Shown: positions 47,595-57,224 of the stretch, in pieces
How the letters are laid out: each line of letters opens with the position of its first letter
Numbering within the stretch: the first letter of the stretch is position 1
NCBI RefSeq assembly: GCF_019977755.1
Contig: NZ_AP025144.1
Location: forward strand, 1,426,001-1,490,000
DNA length: 64,000 bases
Direction: 5' to 3'
DNA from: Vibrio penaeicida
Lineage (GTDB): Bacteria > Pseudomonadota > Gammaproteobacteria > Enterobacterales > Vibrionaceae
Program-made: the position numbers and the translations under genes
The notes under the pieces: generated by a model
What the model was told of the DNA's origin: nothing
The model's database searches: none
The model's input: only the letters and a program-made list of their open reading frames with translations

Positions 47595-48845
47595 ATGGCA
47601 ATTCTTCAAATTGGTGCAGGCGGCGTAGGTTGGGTAGTCGCGCATAAAGCAGCGCAAAATAACGACGCACTGGGTGATATCACAATTGCATCACGTACGG
47701 TCAGTAAGTGTGAAAAAATCATCGAATCTATTCAGAAGAAAAACAACCTGAAAGATCCATCTAAGAAGCTGGAAGCTCGCGCTGTAGACGCTGATGATGT
47801 GGAAGCGTTAGTGGCGCTAATCAAAGACGTTCAACCGGATCTCGTTATTAACGCTGGTCCTCCATGGGTAAACATGACCATCATGGAAGCGTGTTATCAA
47901 GCAAAAGTATCGTACCTAGACACGTCAGTCGCTGTCGATCTGTGCTCTGAAGGGCAGCAAGTTCCACAGGCATACGATTGGCAGTGGGGTTACCGCGAGA
48001 AGTTTAAAGAAGCGGGTATCACGGGTATTCTGGGTGCAGGTTTTGATCCTGGTGTGGTATCGATATTTGCTGCTTACGCAGTGAAACACTTGTTCGATGA
48101 AATCGACACCATCGATGTTATGGATGTGAACGCGGGTGACCACGGTAAGAAGTTCGCAACCAACTTTGACCCAGAAACCAACATGCTGGAAATTCAAGGC
48201 GATTCTTTCTACTGGGAAAACGAAGAGTGGAAACAAGTACCATGTCATTCTCGTATGCTAGAGTTTGATTTCCCGAACTGTGGGACACACAAAGTGTACT
48301 CAATGGCGCATGATGAAGTTCGCTCAATGAAAGAATTCATTCCTGCTAAGCGTATCGAGTTCTGGATGGGGTTCGGTGACAAGTACCTAAACTACTTCAA
48401 CTGTATGCGTGATATCGGCTTGCTAAGCCCAGATCCACTTACTTTGCATGATGGAACAGTCGTTCAGCCTCTGCATGTTCTTAAAGCATTGTTGCCAGAT
48501 CCAACTTCTTTGGCACCAGGCTACACTGGCTTAACGTGTATCGGAACGTGGGTTCAAGGTAAGAAAGACGGCAAAGAGCGCAGTGTGTTCATTTACAACA
48601 ATGCCGATCACGAAGTGGCGTACGAAGACGTTGAGCATCAAGCCATCTCTTACACGACGGGTGTTCCTGCCATTACCGCAGCACTTCAGTTCTTCCGCGG
48701 TGAGTGGGCAGACAAAGGTGTGTTCAACATGGAGCAACTAGATCCAGATCCGTTCCTAGAAACCATGCCTTCTATTGGTCTGGATTGGCATGTTCAAGAG
48801 TTGGAAGTTGGTCAAGGGCTACCGGTTATCCATACTTTGAAGTAA
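47595..48845 (+). CDS. carboxynorspermidine synthase (dehydrogenase)
   Basis: A 416-residue saccharopine-dehydrogenase-like enzyme. The dinucleotide fold starts ILQIGAGGVGWVVAHKAAQN and continues with VINAGPPWVNMTIMEACYQA and GAGFDPGVVSIFAAYA. It reductively condenses diaminopropane with aspartate semialdehyde to carboxynorspermidine using NADPH. The position between the diaminobutyrate fusion and nspC matches the known Vibrio order. The ATG follows AGGGAACA. Confidence 0.95.
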   Translation: MAILQIGAGGVGWVVAHKAAQNNDALGDITIASRTVSKCEKIIESIQKKNNLKDPSKKLEARAVDADDVEALVALIKDVQPDLVINAGPPWVNMTIMEACYQAKVSYLDTSVAVDLCSEGQQVPQAYDWQWGYREKFKEAGITGILGAGFDPGVVSIFAAYAVKHLFDEIDTIDVMDVNAGDHGKKFATNFDPETNMLEIQGDSFYWENEEWKQVPCHSRMLEFDFPNCGTHKVYSMAHDEVRSMKEFIPAKRIEFWMGFGDKYLNYFNCMRDIGLLSPDPLTLHDGTVVQPLHVLKALLPDPTSLAPGYTGLTCIGTWVQGKKDGKERSVFIYNNADHEVAYEDVEHQAISYTTGVPAITAALQFFRGEWADKGVFNMEQLDPDPFLETMPSIGLDWHVQELEVGQGLPVIHTLK

Positions 48846-49031
48846 TTCTTGTTATTTGCTGCTGTAGCGTTGTCCATCGCGTTCACTTACATTCGTAAAC
48901 AACGCTCGGTCTCATAGCTACAAAAGCAAATCTCAACGAATTCCAAACAAAATAAATATAAGCCGATGCTCCTGCGTCGGCTTTGTACGATTTGGCAGTG
49001 CTTTCTAGCGAAGGCTCTCAAGGTACTAACA

Positions 49032-50165
49032 ATGCAAAAAAGCGAACTTAAAACGCCTTACTTCATGATTAATGAAGATAAGTTGATAGCAAATTTAGAG
49101 AAAGCAAAACAACTGAAAGAGATTTCGGGTGTGAAGTTGGTGTTGGCGCTCAAGTGTTTCTCCACTTGGGGTGTGTTTGACATCATCAAACCCTATCTAG
49201 ATGGAACAACAAGCTCCGGTCCATACGAAGTTAAACTCGGACATGAAACCTTTGGTGGCGAGACTCACGCATACAGCGTTGGCTACAGCGAAGAAGACGT
49301 TCGCGAAGTCGCTGAAATTTGCGACAAGATGATCTTTAATTCCCAAAATCAATTGGCTGCCTATCGCCATATGGTTGAAGGCAAAGCTTCGATTGGTTTA
49401 CGTCTAAACCCTGGTGTAAGTTATGCGGGGCAAGACTTAGCAAATCCTGCCCGAAAATTTTCTCGCTTGGGCGTTCAAGCCGATCATATTAACCCAGACG
49501 TATTCGATTCAATTGACGGTGTAATGTTCCACATGAACTGTGAGAACAAAGACGTAGACGCTTTCATTGGTTTGCTGGATTCCATTTCAGAGCAGTTTGG
49601 TGATTACCTAAACAAACTGGATTGGGTCAGTATGGGCGGCGGTGTATTTTTTACTTGGCCGGGTTACGACATAGAAAAACTGGGGCTGGCGCTGAAAGCA
49701 TTCTCTGAGAGGCACGGCGTTCAGATGTACCTAGAGCCAGGCGAAGCCATCATCACCAAAACGACCGATTTAGTGGTTACTGTCGTCGATGTGGTTGAAA
49801 ACCAAATGAAAACGGCCATCGTCGATTCTGCAACGGAAGCGCATCGATTGGATACCCTTATCTACGATGAACCCGCATCGATCCTTGAAGCGAATGAAAG
49901 TGGCGAGCACCAATACGTGATTGGCTCATGCTCCTGTTTGGCTGGCGACCAATTCTGCGTAGCGAACTTTGATGCACCGTTAGAAATTGGACAGAAGCTA
50001 CACATCTTAGACAGCGCAGGCTACACCATGGTTAAGCTAAATTGGTTCAATGGGCTTAAAATGCCATCCATTTACTGTGAGCGCTCCGACGGGGAAATTC
50101 AAAAGCTGAATGAATTTGATTACTCCGATTTCAAACGCTCACTATCTCAGTGGTCGGTTTCGTAA
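49032..50165 (+). CDS. nspC: carboxynorspermidine decarboxylase
   Basis: A 377-residue PLP decarboxylase of the alanine-racemase fold. The Schiff-base Lys is in [14 protein letters not shown]; other segments are [32 protein letters not shown] and the Cys loop [12 protein letters not shown]. It makes norspermidine, a polyamine that vibrios use as a biofilm signal. The start is ATG 49032 after AAGGTACTAACA; upstream in-frame codons lack a site. The 186-bp gap after the dehydrogenase suggests some independent control. A terminator follows. Confidence 0.95.
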   Translation: MQKSELKTPYFMINEDKLIANLEKAKQLKEISGVKLVLALKCFSTWGVFDIIKPYLDGTTSSGPYEVKLGHETFGGETHAYSVGYSEEDVREVAEICDKMIFNSQNQLAAYRHMVEGKASIGLRLNPGVSYAGQDLANPARKFSRLGVQADHINPDVFDSIDGVMFHMNCENKDVDAFIGLLDSISEQFGDYLNKLDWVSMGGGVFFTWPGYDIEKLGLALKAFSERHGVQMYLEPGEAIITKTTDLVVTVVDVVENQMKTAIVDSATEAHRLDTLIYDEPASILEANESGEHQYVIGSCSCLAGDQFCVANFDAPLEIGQKLHILDSAGYTMVKLNWFNGLKMPSIYCERSDGEIQKLNEFDYSDFKRSLSQWSVS

Positions 50166-50187
50166 CATTCGAAAGAGAATCAATAAC

Positions 50188-50216
50188 GGGCGAATACGTG
50201 GTGTGTTCGCCCTTTT
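50188..50216 (+). terminator. terminator after nspC
   Basis: GGGCGAA and TTCGCCC form a perfect stem around an 11-nt loop and are followed by TTTT. Confidence 0.85.
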
Positions 50217-50312
50217 CATATCTTATCTATTGACTCGTGTAGAGAATACTGAAAAATTCGTAGGAGTTAGGGGAAATAAACCCTAGAGAGTTCACACACA
50301 GAAAGGAAACCT

Positions 50313-51332
50313 ATGTCCAGTAAGCCGTCCAATACCGTTACTATGTCTGATGTTGCCAAGTTGGCGGGTGTTTCTCGGGCGTCGGCTTCTAAGTATTTCA
50401 ATGGTGATATGTCACTAAAACAAGCCACCATTGCGCGTATTCAAGCAGCGTGCGAAGCGTTGCAATATGTGCCGAATCAACACGCGGTAAACCTAGTGAA
50501 AGGGCAGAGTTCGTTAATTGCCGCAGTTGTCCCTTCTACGACAGACAGCTTTTACTCCGGCACGCTCAAATACATCGAAGATTTTGCCAATGAAAAAGGC
50601 TTGAATCTCATTGTACAAAGTACTCATGGCGATCCAGAACGCGAACGCAAAATCATTCAATCGCTCCGGAGTTTAAAGCCGAGATCGCTGATTCTTGTTC
50701 CAACCTCAAATGATGAAACATCCGTTCAGTTTTTTGAAGCGCTTCGACACGATATCCATATCGTTTGGCTGGATAACTGCTTACTCGAAAACGCCAGTTA
50801 TGTGGTTAACGACAATCGTCACAGTTTGGAGATCATCACTGACTATTTTCTAGAAAAAGACATTCACCCATACTATTTGGATGTACCTAAAATTCTGGAA
50901 AAACCGTCGATTACAGCTCGGCGGAAAAGCTATCAAGATTGCCTTAAAAGAGCCAATCTTAAGCCGCGCTTCATCGTTGATGAAACGTCGGATATTACTT
51001 GGCCAGATGCCAATTACGGCTACGAAATGATTCACCAATGGCTAAAAGAGACCAATTGGAAGGCACAGCCATGCGGCATTATTTGTATGAACGACAACAT
51101 TGCGGTGGGGGCTTTGAGTGCACTGAATAATGCAGGTGTGAAAATCGGTAAACAGGTTTTACTCGCAGGTCATGATGATATTGAATTGGCGCCGTACTTA
51201 CACCCACCATTGACCACGGTGAAACAAAGCTGTAATCAGATGGCAAGAGCCGTTGTTGATGCCGTGTTGGAGCCAGAAATTATTCGCGAAGTGACGATCC
51301 ATTCAAGATTAGTGAAAAGACTTTCGGCGTAA
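50313..51332 (+). CDS. LacI-family regulator of the sugar operon
   Basis: A 339-residue LacI/GalR protein. The head is TMSDVAKLAGVSRASASKYF and the hinge region VPNQHAVNLVKGQ departs from the usual ARSLR form. The effector domain is sugar-binding-protein-like (LIAAVVPSTTDSFYSG, GIICMNDNIAVGALSALNNA, HPPLTTVKQS). It stands alone ahead of the ABC-transporter/catabolic operon on the same strand, so local control by a sugar or sugar phosphate is likely. The ribosome site is AGAAAGGA. Confidence 0.9.
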   Translation: MSSKPSNTVTMSDVAKLAGVSRASASKYFNGDMSLKQATIARIQAACEALQYVPNQHAVNLVKGQSSLIAAVVPSTTDSFYSGTLKYIEDFANEKGLNLIVQSTHGDPERERKIIQSLRSLKPRSLILVPTSNDETSVQFFEALRHDIHIVWLDNCLLENASYVVNDNRHSLEIITDYFLEKDIHPYYLDVPKILEKPSITARRKSYQDCLKRANLKPRFIVDETSDITWPDANYGYEMIHQWLKETNWKAQPCGIICMNDNIAVGALSALNNAGVKIGKQVLLAGHDDIELAPYLHPPLTTVKQSCNQMARAVVDAVLEPEIIREVTIHSRLVKRLSA

Positions 51333-51651
51333 TCCTTACTCATAAAATGGACCTTTCGAGCCTATTTTTTGATTGAATTTCATACATGATCATTTTCGGT
51401 GTGGAATTTAAATCTACATAACTAACTGTATTTTAAAGAGTCCATCTTTCCGCTTATTTCCAAACTGTTCACTAAATCACCTTTCTCATTTTTGATTATA
51501 TACACGTGTCTAAAAGTAACATAGGGTTAACTTTAACGGTTCGGTTTGAAAATCGGGTAAAGGCAAATCGGACGAATTGCCAGTCTCTAGTGACGTTTTT
51601 GCATTGCTAGTAATGCCCATGTCATCCCATCTGAAACAAGGAAGGAAAACG
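51333..51651 (+). promoter_or_regulatory. promoter region of the sugar operon, no operator resolved
   Basis: This 319-bp gap between the LacI gene and the binding-protein gene must hold the operon promoter. I looked for a CG-centred palindrome of LacI type and saw none that stands out. A partial direct repeat GTTAACTTTAACG lies near 51526-51538. The last 20 bp hold the strong ribosome site AAGGAAGG. Confidence 0.3.
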
Positions 51652-52629
51652 ATGAAACATACCGTAAAAGTTGCCACCATGACGGCAATCATTGGTTTGT
51701 CTGCGATGTTTAGCCACATGACCAATGCCGCCGAAAAGTTGAAACTCGCCCTTATCCCGGGTGTGGTTGACCCGTTTTATTTCACCATGCATCGCGGTGC
51801 CCAACATGCTGCTGATGCCATTGGCGCGGATTTGGCTTTCCAAGTTCCAAGAGAATGGAATACCACCGCTCAAGTACCAATACTGAATGCGATCATTGCA
51901 AAAAAACCTGATGCGATCCTGATTTCCCCCGTGGATAAGCAACAACTCATCGCCCCACTGAAACAGGCTGTAGATGCGGGCATTCGCGTCATTACTGTCG
52001 ATACTTTCATTGACGATGGTAACTACCAAGATGGGTCGGGACCGGGTGATTTCGTTGATAGCTATATCGCTTCAGACAATGTTTTAGGCGGTCGAATTGC
52101 AGCGCGCGCACTTGCTGAATCCATTGGACACAAAGGTAAAGTGTACGTTGCCAGCGTGAAACCAGGTATCTCTACCACAGACCAGCGTGCTGAAGGCTTT
52201 ATGGATGAAATGAAACGCTGGCCGGATGTTGAAGTTCTTAAAATTCAATACAACGAAGATGATTCCAATAAATCCGCATCTCAACTTCAAGCTGTTTATG
52301 CACGCAACCCAGATTTAGCGGGTGTGTTTGGCGCAAATACTTTCTCTGCTTTGGGTGCTGCGGAAGGCGTTAAAAAACTGGGTAAAGTTGGAAAAATCAA
52401 AGTTGTTGCATTTGATGCACTGCCAAGAATTGTGCAAGACATCAAGTCTGGTTTGGTCGATATCGCTGTAGCTCAACAACCTGCCACGATGGGGTATTAC
52501 GGAGTGATGACGGCTCACGCACTTCTGACTGGGCAAGCAGTGCCTAACCAGATCGGTACAGGGTTTGTGGTGATGGATAAATCGAACATCGATTCTCCAG
52601 ACATCCTGAAGTACGTGTATTCAGATTAA
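51652..52629 (+). CDS. sugar ABC transporter, periplasmic binding protein (RbsB-like)
   Basis: A 325-residue exported protein. Residues 1-25 form a signal peptide (AIIGLSAMFSHMTNAAE, likely cut after NA/A). The mature protein begins KLKLALIPGVVDPFYFTMHR and has the periplasmic-binding fold of the ribose/galactose type (ILISPVDKQQLIAPLKQAVD, GVFGANTFSALGAAEGVKK, VDIAVAQQPATMGYYGVM). The ligand is a sugar of unknown identity. The start is ATG 51652 after AAGGAAGGAAAACG. A strong hairpin sits before the permease gene. Confidence 0.93.
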   Translation: MKHTVKVATMTAIIGLSAMFSHMTNAAEKLKLALIPGVVDPFYFTMHRGAQHAADAIGADLAFQVPREWNTTAQVPILNAIIAKKPDAILISPVDKQQLIAPLKQAVDAGIRVITVDTFIDDGNYQDGSGPGDFVDSYIASDNVLGGRIAARALAESIGHKGKVYVASVKPGISTTDQRAEGFMDEMKRWPDVEVLKIQYNEDDSNKSASQLQAVYARNPDLAGVFGANTFSALGAAEGVKKLGKVGKIKVVAFDALPRIVQDIKSGLVDIAVAQQPATMGYYGVMTAHALLTGQAVPNQIGTGFVVMDKSNIDSPDILKYVYSD

Positions 52630-52740
52630 ACCTCAAAGCGATGCCTCATCAATAGGTGTGTCACAGAGCAGTGGTTCATCGAGTGATGAGCCATAGAATT
52701 CAGTAAGGGTCTTCAACCCTAAGCATTCGCTTGAAACTAA

Positions 52741-52761
52741 GGGGCAGAAGGATTCTGCCCC
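52741..52761 (+). promoter_or_regulatory. intercistronic hairpin between binding-protein and permease genes
   Basis: GGGGCAGAA and TTCTGCCCC form a perfect 9-bp GC-rich stem with a 3-nt GGA loop and no T-run. Such structures commonly protect the upstream mRNA from 3' exonucleases, giving more binding protein than membrane components. The ribosome site for the permease starts 15 bp later. Confidence 0.6.
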
Positions 52762-52787
52762 AGAAACTCCAAAAATAGGTGTTATTT

Positions 52788-53825
52788 ATGTCTAGTGTTC
52801 CAACTACCACAAAGGCAGAGGACAGCTCATCTCAAGATACGGGATTTTCTTGGCTGGAATGGTTGAGTAAAGCGTGGCCTTGGTTGTTTTTGAGCTTATT
52901 GCTGATCTTTTTCGAAGTGTGGTCTCAAATTATGTTTGAAACGACGTTTCTGGGTAACAGCTTTACCTTACAAAGCATCGCGTTGTTTGCTGCTGCGCCA
53001 CTTTTACTTGGAATTGGTCAAACTTTTGTCATCATCGCGGCGGGAATCGATTTGTCGTTGGGTTTCATCATGGGCTTTGCGTCCGTAATAATGGCTACCA
53101 CGATGAACTTAATGCCTGCGGATACCTTCATTGCCATTGTGGTTGGGTTTGCTGCTGCGCTATTTGCTTCCTTTATACCCGGGGTTATTAATGGAACCTT
53201 GATCGCTCGGCTCGCTATTCCTCCTTTTATCGGAACTCTGGGCATGTATGGCGTGGCGCGAGGAATGGGTTTCATCTTTGCCGATGGCACCACAGTGCCT
53301 GTCAACAATACGTACTTGTACGCGTTTGGTAATGGCAAGTTACTTGGAATCCCTTACCCCGTTCTTCTCGCCCTCGCGGTTTTGATTGTCGCGCATTACA
53401 TCCTTTCTCAAACTCGCTTTGGTCAATACACCTACGCAATAGGTGGTAACAGGCATGCGGCTATCCGCTCAGGAATCAAAGTAAAACGACAGCTGACTTG
53501 GGTATATATCCTCGCGGCGTTGTGTGCAGGGTTGGCAGGGGCTACGTATACGGCAAGGTTTTCTGCGGGTGCAGCACAGGCGGGTGAACCGATGCTTTTG
53601 GATTCCATTGCAGCAGTTGTTATTGGCGGTGCAAGTCTATTTGGTGGCTATGGCACTGTGGTTGGTACATTAATCGGGGCTCTGATAATCGCGGTGATCC
53701 AGTTTGGTCTGGTATTCATAGACGTGGAACCATTTTGGCAGTTTGTCGCCGTCGGGGTCGTGATTATTGTCTCTGTGTTTATTGACCAATCTAAATCTAA
53801 GCTGACAGGAGGCTCCGGTGATTAG
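52788..53825 (+). CDS. sugar ABC transporter permease (RbsC-like)
   Basis: A 345-residue membrane protein of the BPD_transp_2 family with 8-10 hydrophobic segments. Family landmarks include QTFVIIAAGIDLSLGFIMGF, IPPFIGTLGMYGVARGMGF, the NRHAAIRSGIKVKR cytoplasmic loop and the final IGGASLFGGYGTVVGTLIGA. It should dimerise to form the import channel. The start is ATG 52788 after AATAGGTG. The stop overlaps the ATPase start by 8 bp. Confidence 0.92.
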   Translation: MSSVPTTTKAEDSSSQDTGFSWLEWLSKAWPWLFLSLLLIFFEVWSQIMFETTFLGNSFTLQSIALFAAAPLLLGIGQTFVIIAAGIDLSLGFIMGFASVIMATTMNLMPADTFIAIVVGFAAALFASFIPGVINGTLIARLAIPPFIGTLGMYGVARGMGFIFADGTTVPVNNTYLYAFGNGKLLGIPYPVLLALAVLIVAHYILSQTRFGQYTYAIGGNRHAAIRSGIKVKRQLTWVYILAALCAGLAGATYTARFSAGAAQAGEPMLLDSIAAVVIGGASLFGGYGTVVGTLIGALIIAVIQFGLVFIDVEPFWQFVAVGVVIIVSVFIDQSKSKLTGGSGD

Positions 53826-54579
53826 TACTTCTGAAATGAAACCGATTCTTTCTGCTTCAAAGATTTGCAAAACATTTGGTGGTGTTGAAGCCCTTAAAGA
53901 TGTGTCGTTTGAAGTTAAGCCAGGCGAAGTGATGGCGCTGGTGGGGGATAATGGAGCAGGAAAATCTACCTTAATTAAAACACTGTCTGGAGTCTATATC
54001 CCGGATAGTGGAACCATGACGTACCAAGCGGAACAAATTGCGTTTGAAGACCCGTCACAAGCTCGAAGTTCAGGTATCGAAACCATCTATCAGGACTTGG
54101 CACTCGCCGATAATTTGGACGTGGGCAGCAATATTTTTCTTGGTCGAGAACCTAAAACCAAACGCCTTGGTATTTTCCCTGTTCTCGACAGAACGTACAT
54201 GACCAAAGTGGCAGAAGAAGTGATTAAGCCACTGGACATTATCATCCCTAAAGCTTCGTTGAAAAAGCCTGTATTGAGTTTGTCTGGTGGTCAGAGGCAA
54301 GCGATCGCCATTGGTCGCGCAGTGTATTGGCAAGCCAAAGTGCTGATCATGGATGAACCGACAGCCGCGCTCGGAGTGCCAGAGCAAAGAAAGGTGATGG
54401 AACTGATTTTAAAACTCAAAGAACAAGGCGTTGCGATCATTCTTATCTCTCACAACATGAATGACGTGTTTGCCGTATCCGACAGAATTACAGTCCTTCG
54501 TCGTGGTCAAGTGGTTGGAGTGCGTGAGGCTTCAGAAACCAACAGCGAAGAACTCGTCCATTTAATGGTTGCAGGCTAA
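53818..54579 (+). CDS. sugar ABC transporter ATPase, single domain
   Basis: A 253-residue ABC ATPase. Walker A is GDNGAGKST, the signature is [15 protein letters not shown] and Walker B is [12 protein letters not shown], with the switch His in ISHNMNDV. Ribose-type importers usually have a ~500-residue two-domain RbsA; here one domain is present, as in the FrcA fructose importers, so it should work as a homodimer. The start is GTG 53818 within the permease end, after GGAGG. Confidence 0.93.
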   Translation: MISTSEMKPILSASKICKTFGGVEALKDVSFEVKPGEVMALVGDNGAGKSTLIKTLSGVYIPDSGTMTYQAEQIAFEDPSQARSSGIETIYQDLALADNLDVGSNIFLGREPKTKRLGIFPVLDRTYMTKVAEEVIKPLDIIIPKASLKKPVLSLSGGQRQAIAIGRAVYWQAKVLIMDEPTAALGVPEQRKVMELILKLKEQGVAIILISHNMNDVFAVSDRITVLRRGQVVGVREASETNSEELVHLMVAG

Positions 54580-54589
54580 GGAAAATATC

Positions 54590-55426
54590 ATGTTATCAGC
54601 AAGAATGAACCGATTGTTTGGAGAGTCAGGTCACTGTTTTGATGTGGCGATAGACCACGGAATGTTTAATCAGGGCGCGTTTCTACAAGGCATCGAGAAT
54701 ATGGAACAAGCCATCTCTGCCATTGTGAAAGCCGACCCGGATGCCATCCAACTTCCGCCGGGCAGTGCTCGCTTACTACAAGGCATGAACAAGTCTAAGA
54801 AACCAGCATTGGTATTGAGAACAGACATTGCGAACTGCTATGGCACGGAGTTGGTGCCGCCTATTTTTTCTGAAATGATCGAAAATCCAGTGGAAAGAGC
54901 ACTTAGGTTAGATGCGGCTTGCGTGGTGGTGAACCTATTGCAATTGCCGAACGAGACCGATTTGTATCGTCAGTGCTTAAAACGAATCAACGTGCTGCGC
55001 AAAGAATGCGAGATTTACGACATGCCCTTAATGGTCGAGCCCTTGGTTATGCAGCCCAATAGCAGCGCTGGCGGCTATATGGTCGATGGTGACATCAGTA
55101 AAATTGTCCCTTTGGTTCGTCAAGCCAGTGAGCTGGGGGCGGATATCATTAAAGCGGATCCTTGCGACGATGTGAGCCAATACCACAAAGTGATCGAAAC
55201 TGCGCAGCAAGTGCCTGTTTTGGTCAGAGGGGGCGGTCGGGTGAGTGATGACGAAATTCTGAAAAGAACATCCGAGCTTATGGAGCAGGGAGCAAAGGGG
55301 ATTGTGTATGGTCGCAATGTGATTCAACACCACGACCCTGCCGGAATTACGCGCGCCCTAATGAAAATTGTCCATGAAGGCGTAACGCCACAAGAGGCAA
55401 AATTGCTGATTGGGGACGCATCATGA
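54590..55426 (+). CDS. class I aldolase, DhnA/LacD-like
   Basis: A 278-residue protein of the DeoC/LacD/DhnA TIM-barrel aldolase family. The N-terminus FDVAIDHGMFNQG and the Schiff-base Lys in GADIIKADPCDD, followed by PVLVRGGGRVSDDE and GAKGIVYGRNV, are typical. It would cleave a ketose phosphate to DHAP and an aldehyde. The start is ATG 54590 after AAGGAAAATATC. It overlaps the next gene by 4 bp and belongs to the sugar operon. LsrF-type thiolases share this fold, so the reaction is not certain. Confidence 0.85.
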   Translation: MLSARMNRLFGESGHCFDVAIDHGMFNQGAFLQGIENMEQAISAIVKADPDAIQLPPGSARLLQGMNKSKKPALVLRTDIANCYGTELVPPIFSEMIENPVERALRLDAACVVVNLLQLPNETDLYRQCLKRINVLRKECEIYDMPLMVEPLVMQPNSSAGGYMVDGDISKIVPLVRQASELGADIIKADPCDDVSQYHKVIETAQQVPVLVRGGGRVSDDEILKRTSELMEQGAKGIVYGRNVIQHHDPAGITRALMKIVHEGVTPQEAKLLIGDAS

Positions 55427-56559
55427 AAACCATCCGATTTGGGATTATTGGCGGTGGGATGATGGGCAAAGAATTTGCCTCGGCAGCCTCACGTTGGTGT
55501 CATTTAACGAATGTTGCAGGCAAGCCTGAAATCGTCGCGCTGTGTGATACCAACACGTCAATACATGGCTGGTATCGAGACAATTTTCCATCCATCAGAA
55601 CTTATACTGAAAATTACCAAGAGCTACTTAGCGATGAATCCATCGATGCGATTTATTGCGCGGTGCCACATCACTTACATGAAAAGCTCTATATAGACAT
55701 CATCAAAGCAGGGAAGCACCTACTTGCTGAAAAACCTTTCGGCATCGACAAATCGGCATCTGAAAAGATTTTAGCGTGCATTGACGATCACCCAGAGGTG
55801 TTTGTTCGTTGTACTTCAGAATTTCCATTTTACCCAGCGATGCAAGCCATGATTCGGGACATGGAAAACAGCGGCGAGAATACCTTTCTACATGCTGATA
55901 TTGGATTCCTTCACTCCAGTGATATCAATCCGGATAAACCAATTAACTGGAAACGGCAGAAGCAATTTTGTGGTGAATACGGTTGTATGGGTGACTTGGG
56001 AATGCACATTCTGCATGTGCCACTAAAGCTGGGTTGGGCATTTGACAGCGTTTATGCCCAATTAAGCGATGTGGTGAAGAGAAGAAAGAACACACAAGGG
56101 GAGTGGATAGACTGCGATACCTTTGAAAATGCCGATTTACATTGTATGACGAGTTGGCAAGGTCAGGTATTTCCAACACGTTTGAAAACGTACCGAATAG
56201 CACCAGGTCACAATAATTCTTGGTATTTTGAGCTGCATGGAATCAATGGCAGTTTTCGATTTTCTACTGCAAACCCAAATCAGTACGAAAAAATGGAATA
56301 TCAGGCTGGTGGTGCACAAATATGGCAAACCGTACCCGTAGGGTATTTGCCCGTTTACCCGACCATTTCAGGTGGAATCATGGAGTTTGGTTTTACCGAT
56401 GCTGTATTACAAATGTGGGCATCTTTTATCGACGAGCTGGCGTCTGGCAGCGTATCAGGCTTTCAATGTGTTACACCTCAAGAAGCCATGATCCAGCATC
56501 AAATTTTCACGGCAGCCTTGCTGTCTCATCAAAATAAATCTGTGGAGAAAATACAATGA
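55423..56559 (+). CDS. Gfo/Idh/MocA-family oxidoreductase
   Basis: A 378-residue NAD(P)-dependent sugar dehydrogenase. The Rossmann segment is FGIIGGGMMGKEFASAASRW and the catalytic-Lys segment is HLLAEKPFGIDKSAS. The C-terminal half holds the substrate domain (EYGCMGDLGMHILHVPLKLG). Members oxidise or reduce ring or chain hydroxyls of many sugars, so the substrate cannot be deduced. It overlaps the genes on both sides by 4 bp. Confidence 0.88.
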   Translation: MKTIRFGIIGGGMMGKEFASAASRWCHLTNVAGKPEIVALCDTNTSIHGWYRDNFPSIRTYTENYQELLSDESIDAIYCAVPHHLHEKLYIDIIKAGKHLLAEKPFGIDKSASEKILACIDDHPEVFVRCTSEFPFYPAMQAMIRDMENSGENTFLHADIGFLHSSDINPDKPINWKRQKQFCGEYGCMGDLGMHILHVPLKLGWAFDSVYAQLSDVVKRRKNTQGEWIDCDTFENADLHCMTSWQGQVFPTRLKTYRIAPGHNNSWYFELHGINGSFRFSTANPNQYEKMEYQAGGAQIWQTVPVGYLPVYPTISGGIMEFGFTDAVLQMWASFIDELASGSVSGFQCVTPQEAMIQHQIFTAALLSHQNKSVEKIQ

Positions 56560-57224
56560 AACGATCTCAGGTCAATCAAGCCATACGCGACGCTGAAGAA
56601 TTGATGGAAAAATTTCATTTTAAACTTCCGCGTTGGGGGAATTGGAATAAAGAGGTATGGCAAGGTAATGGCGACCTAGCAGCTTACAATCATAAATACC
56701 AGCTAGGGTGGGATGTGACCGACTTCAACGAAGACCGATTCGACCAACGAGGGTTGGTTTTATTTTGCATTCGCAATGGCGATCAGTCGGATAAAAACAG
56801 CGTACCTTATGCTGAAAAAATCATGATGGTAAAAGAAGAGCAGGAAACCCCCCTTCATTATCACAAGAAAAAAGTAGAAGACATCATCAACCGCGGTGGC
56901 GGTAACTTAGTGGTGGAATGTGTGAAAGTGAATGGTAAAGGTGAGCACTTAGACAAAGACATCGAAGTAACGGTGGATGGGGAGGTTGTAAGGGCGAAAC
57001 CGTTCGAGAAAATCATTCTTACACCAGGTCAAAGCATTCGAATCCCCACTGGATTAATGCATCGCTTTTACGGTGAAAAAGGCAAAGGTCCTGTACTGAC
57101 TGGCGAAGTATCGATGGCGAACGACGACAATGGTGACAATTATTTTGATCAGCCACTTGGCCGCTTTTCAGACATTGTTGAAGACGAACCTGCGATTTAT
57201 CCACTTTGGAATGAGCTTAAGTAG
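56556..57224 (+). CDS. D-lyxose/D-mannose isomerase family protein
   Basis: A 222-residue cupin of the D-lyxose ketol-isomerase (YdaE) family. The metal-site region is ETPLHYHKKKVEDIINRGGG, with two His and a Glu, and a further His in PTGLMHRFYGEKGKG. Other family segments are KLPRWGNWNKEVW and LGWDVTDFNEDRFDQRGL. The family interconverts D-lyxose with D-xylulose and D-mannose with D-fructose. It lies 4 bp over the dehydrogenase gene and ends at the base before the kinase gene. Confidence 0.88.
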   Translation: MKRSQVNQAIRDAEELMEKFHFKLPRWGNWNKEVWQGNGDLAAYNHKYQLGWDVTDFNEDRFDQRGLVLFCIRNGDQSDKNSVPYAEKIMMVKEEQETPLHYHKKKVEDIINRGGGNLVVECVKVNGKGEHLDKDIEVTVDGEVVRAKPFEKIILTPGQSIRIPTGLMHRFYGEKGKGPVLTGEVSMANDDNGDNYFDQPLGRFSDIVEDEPAIYPLWNELK

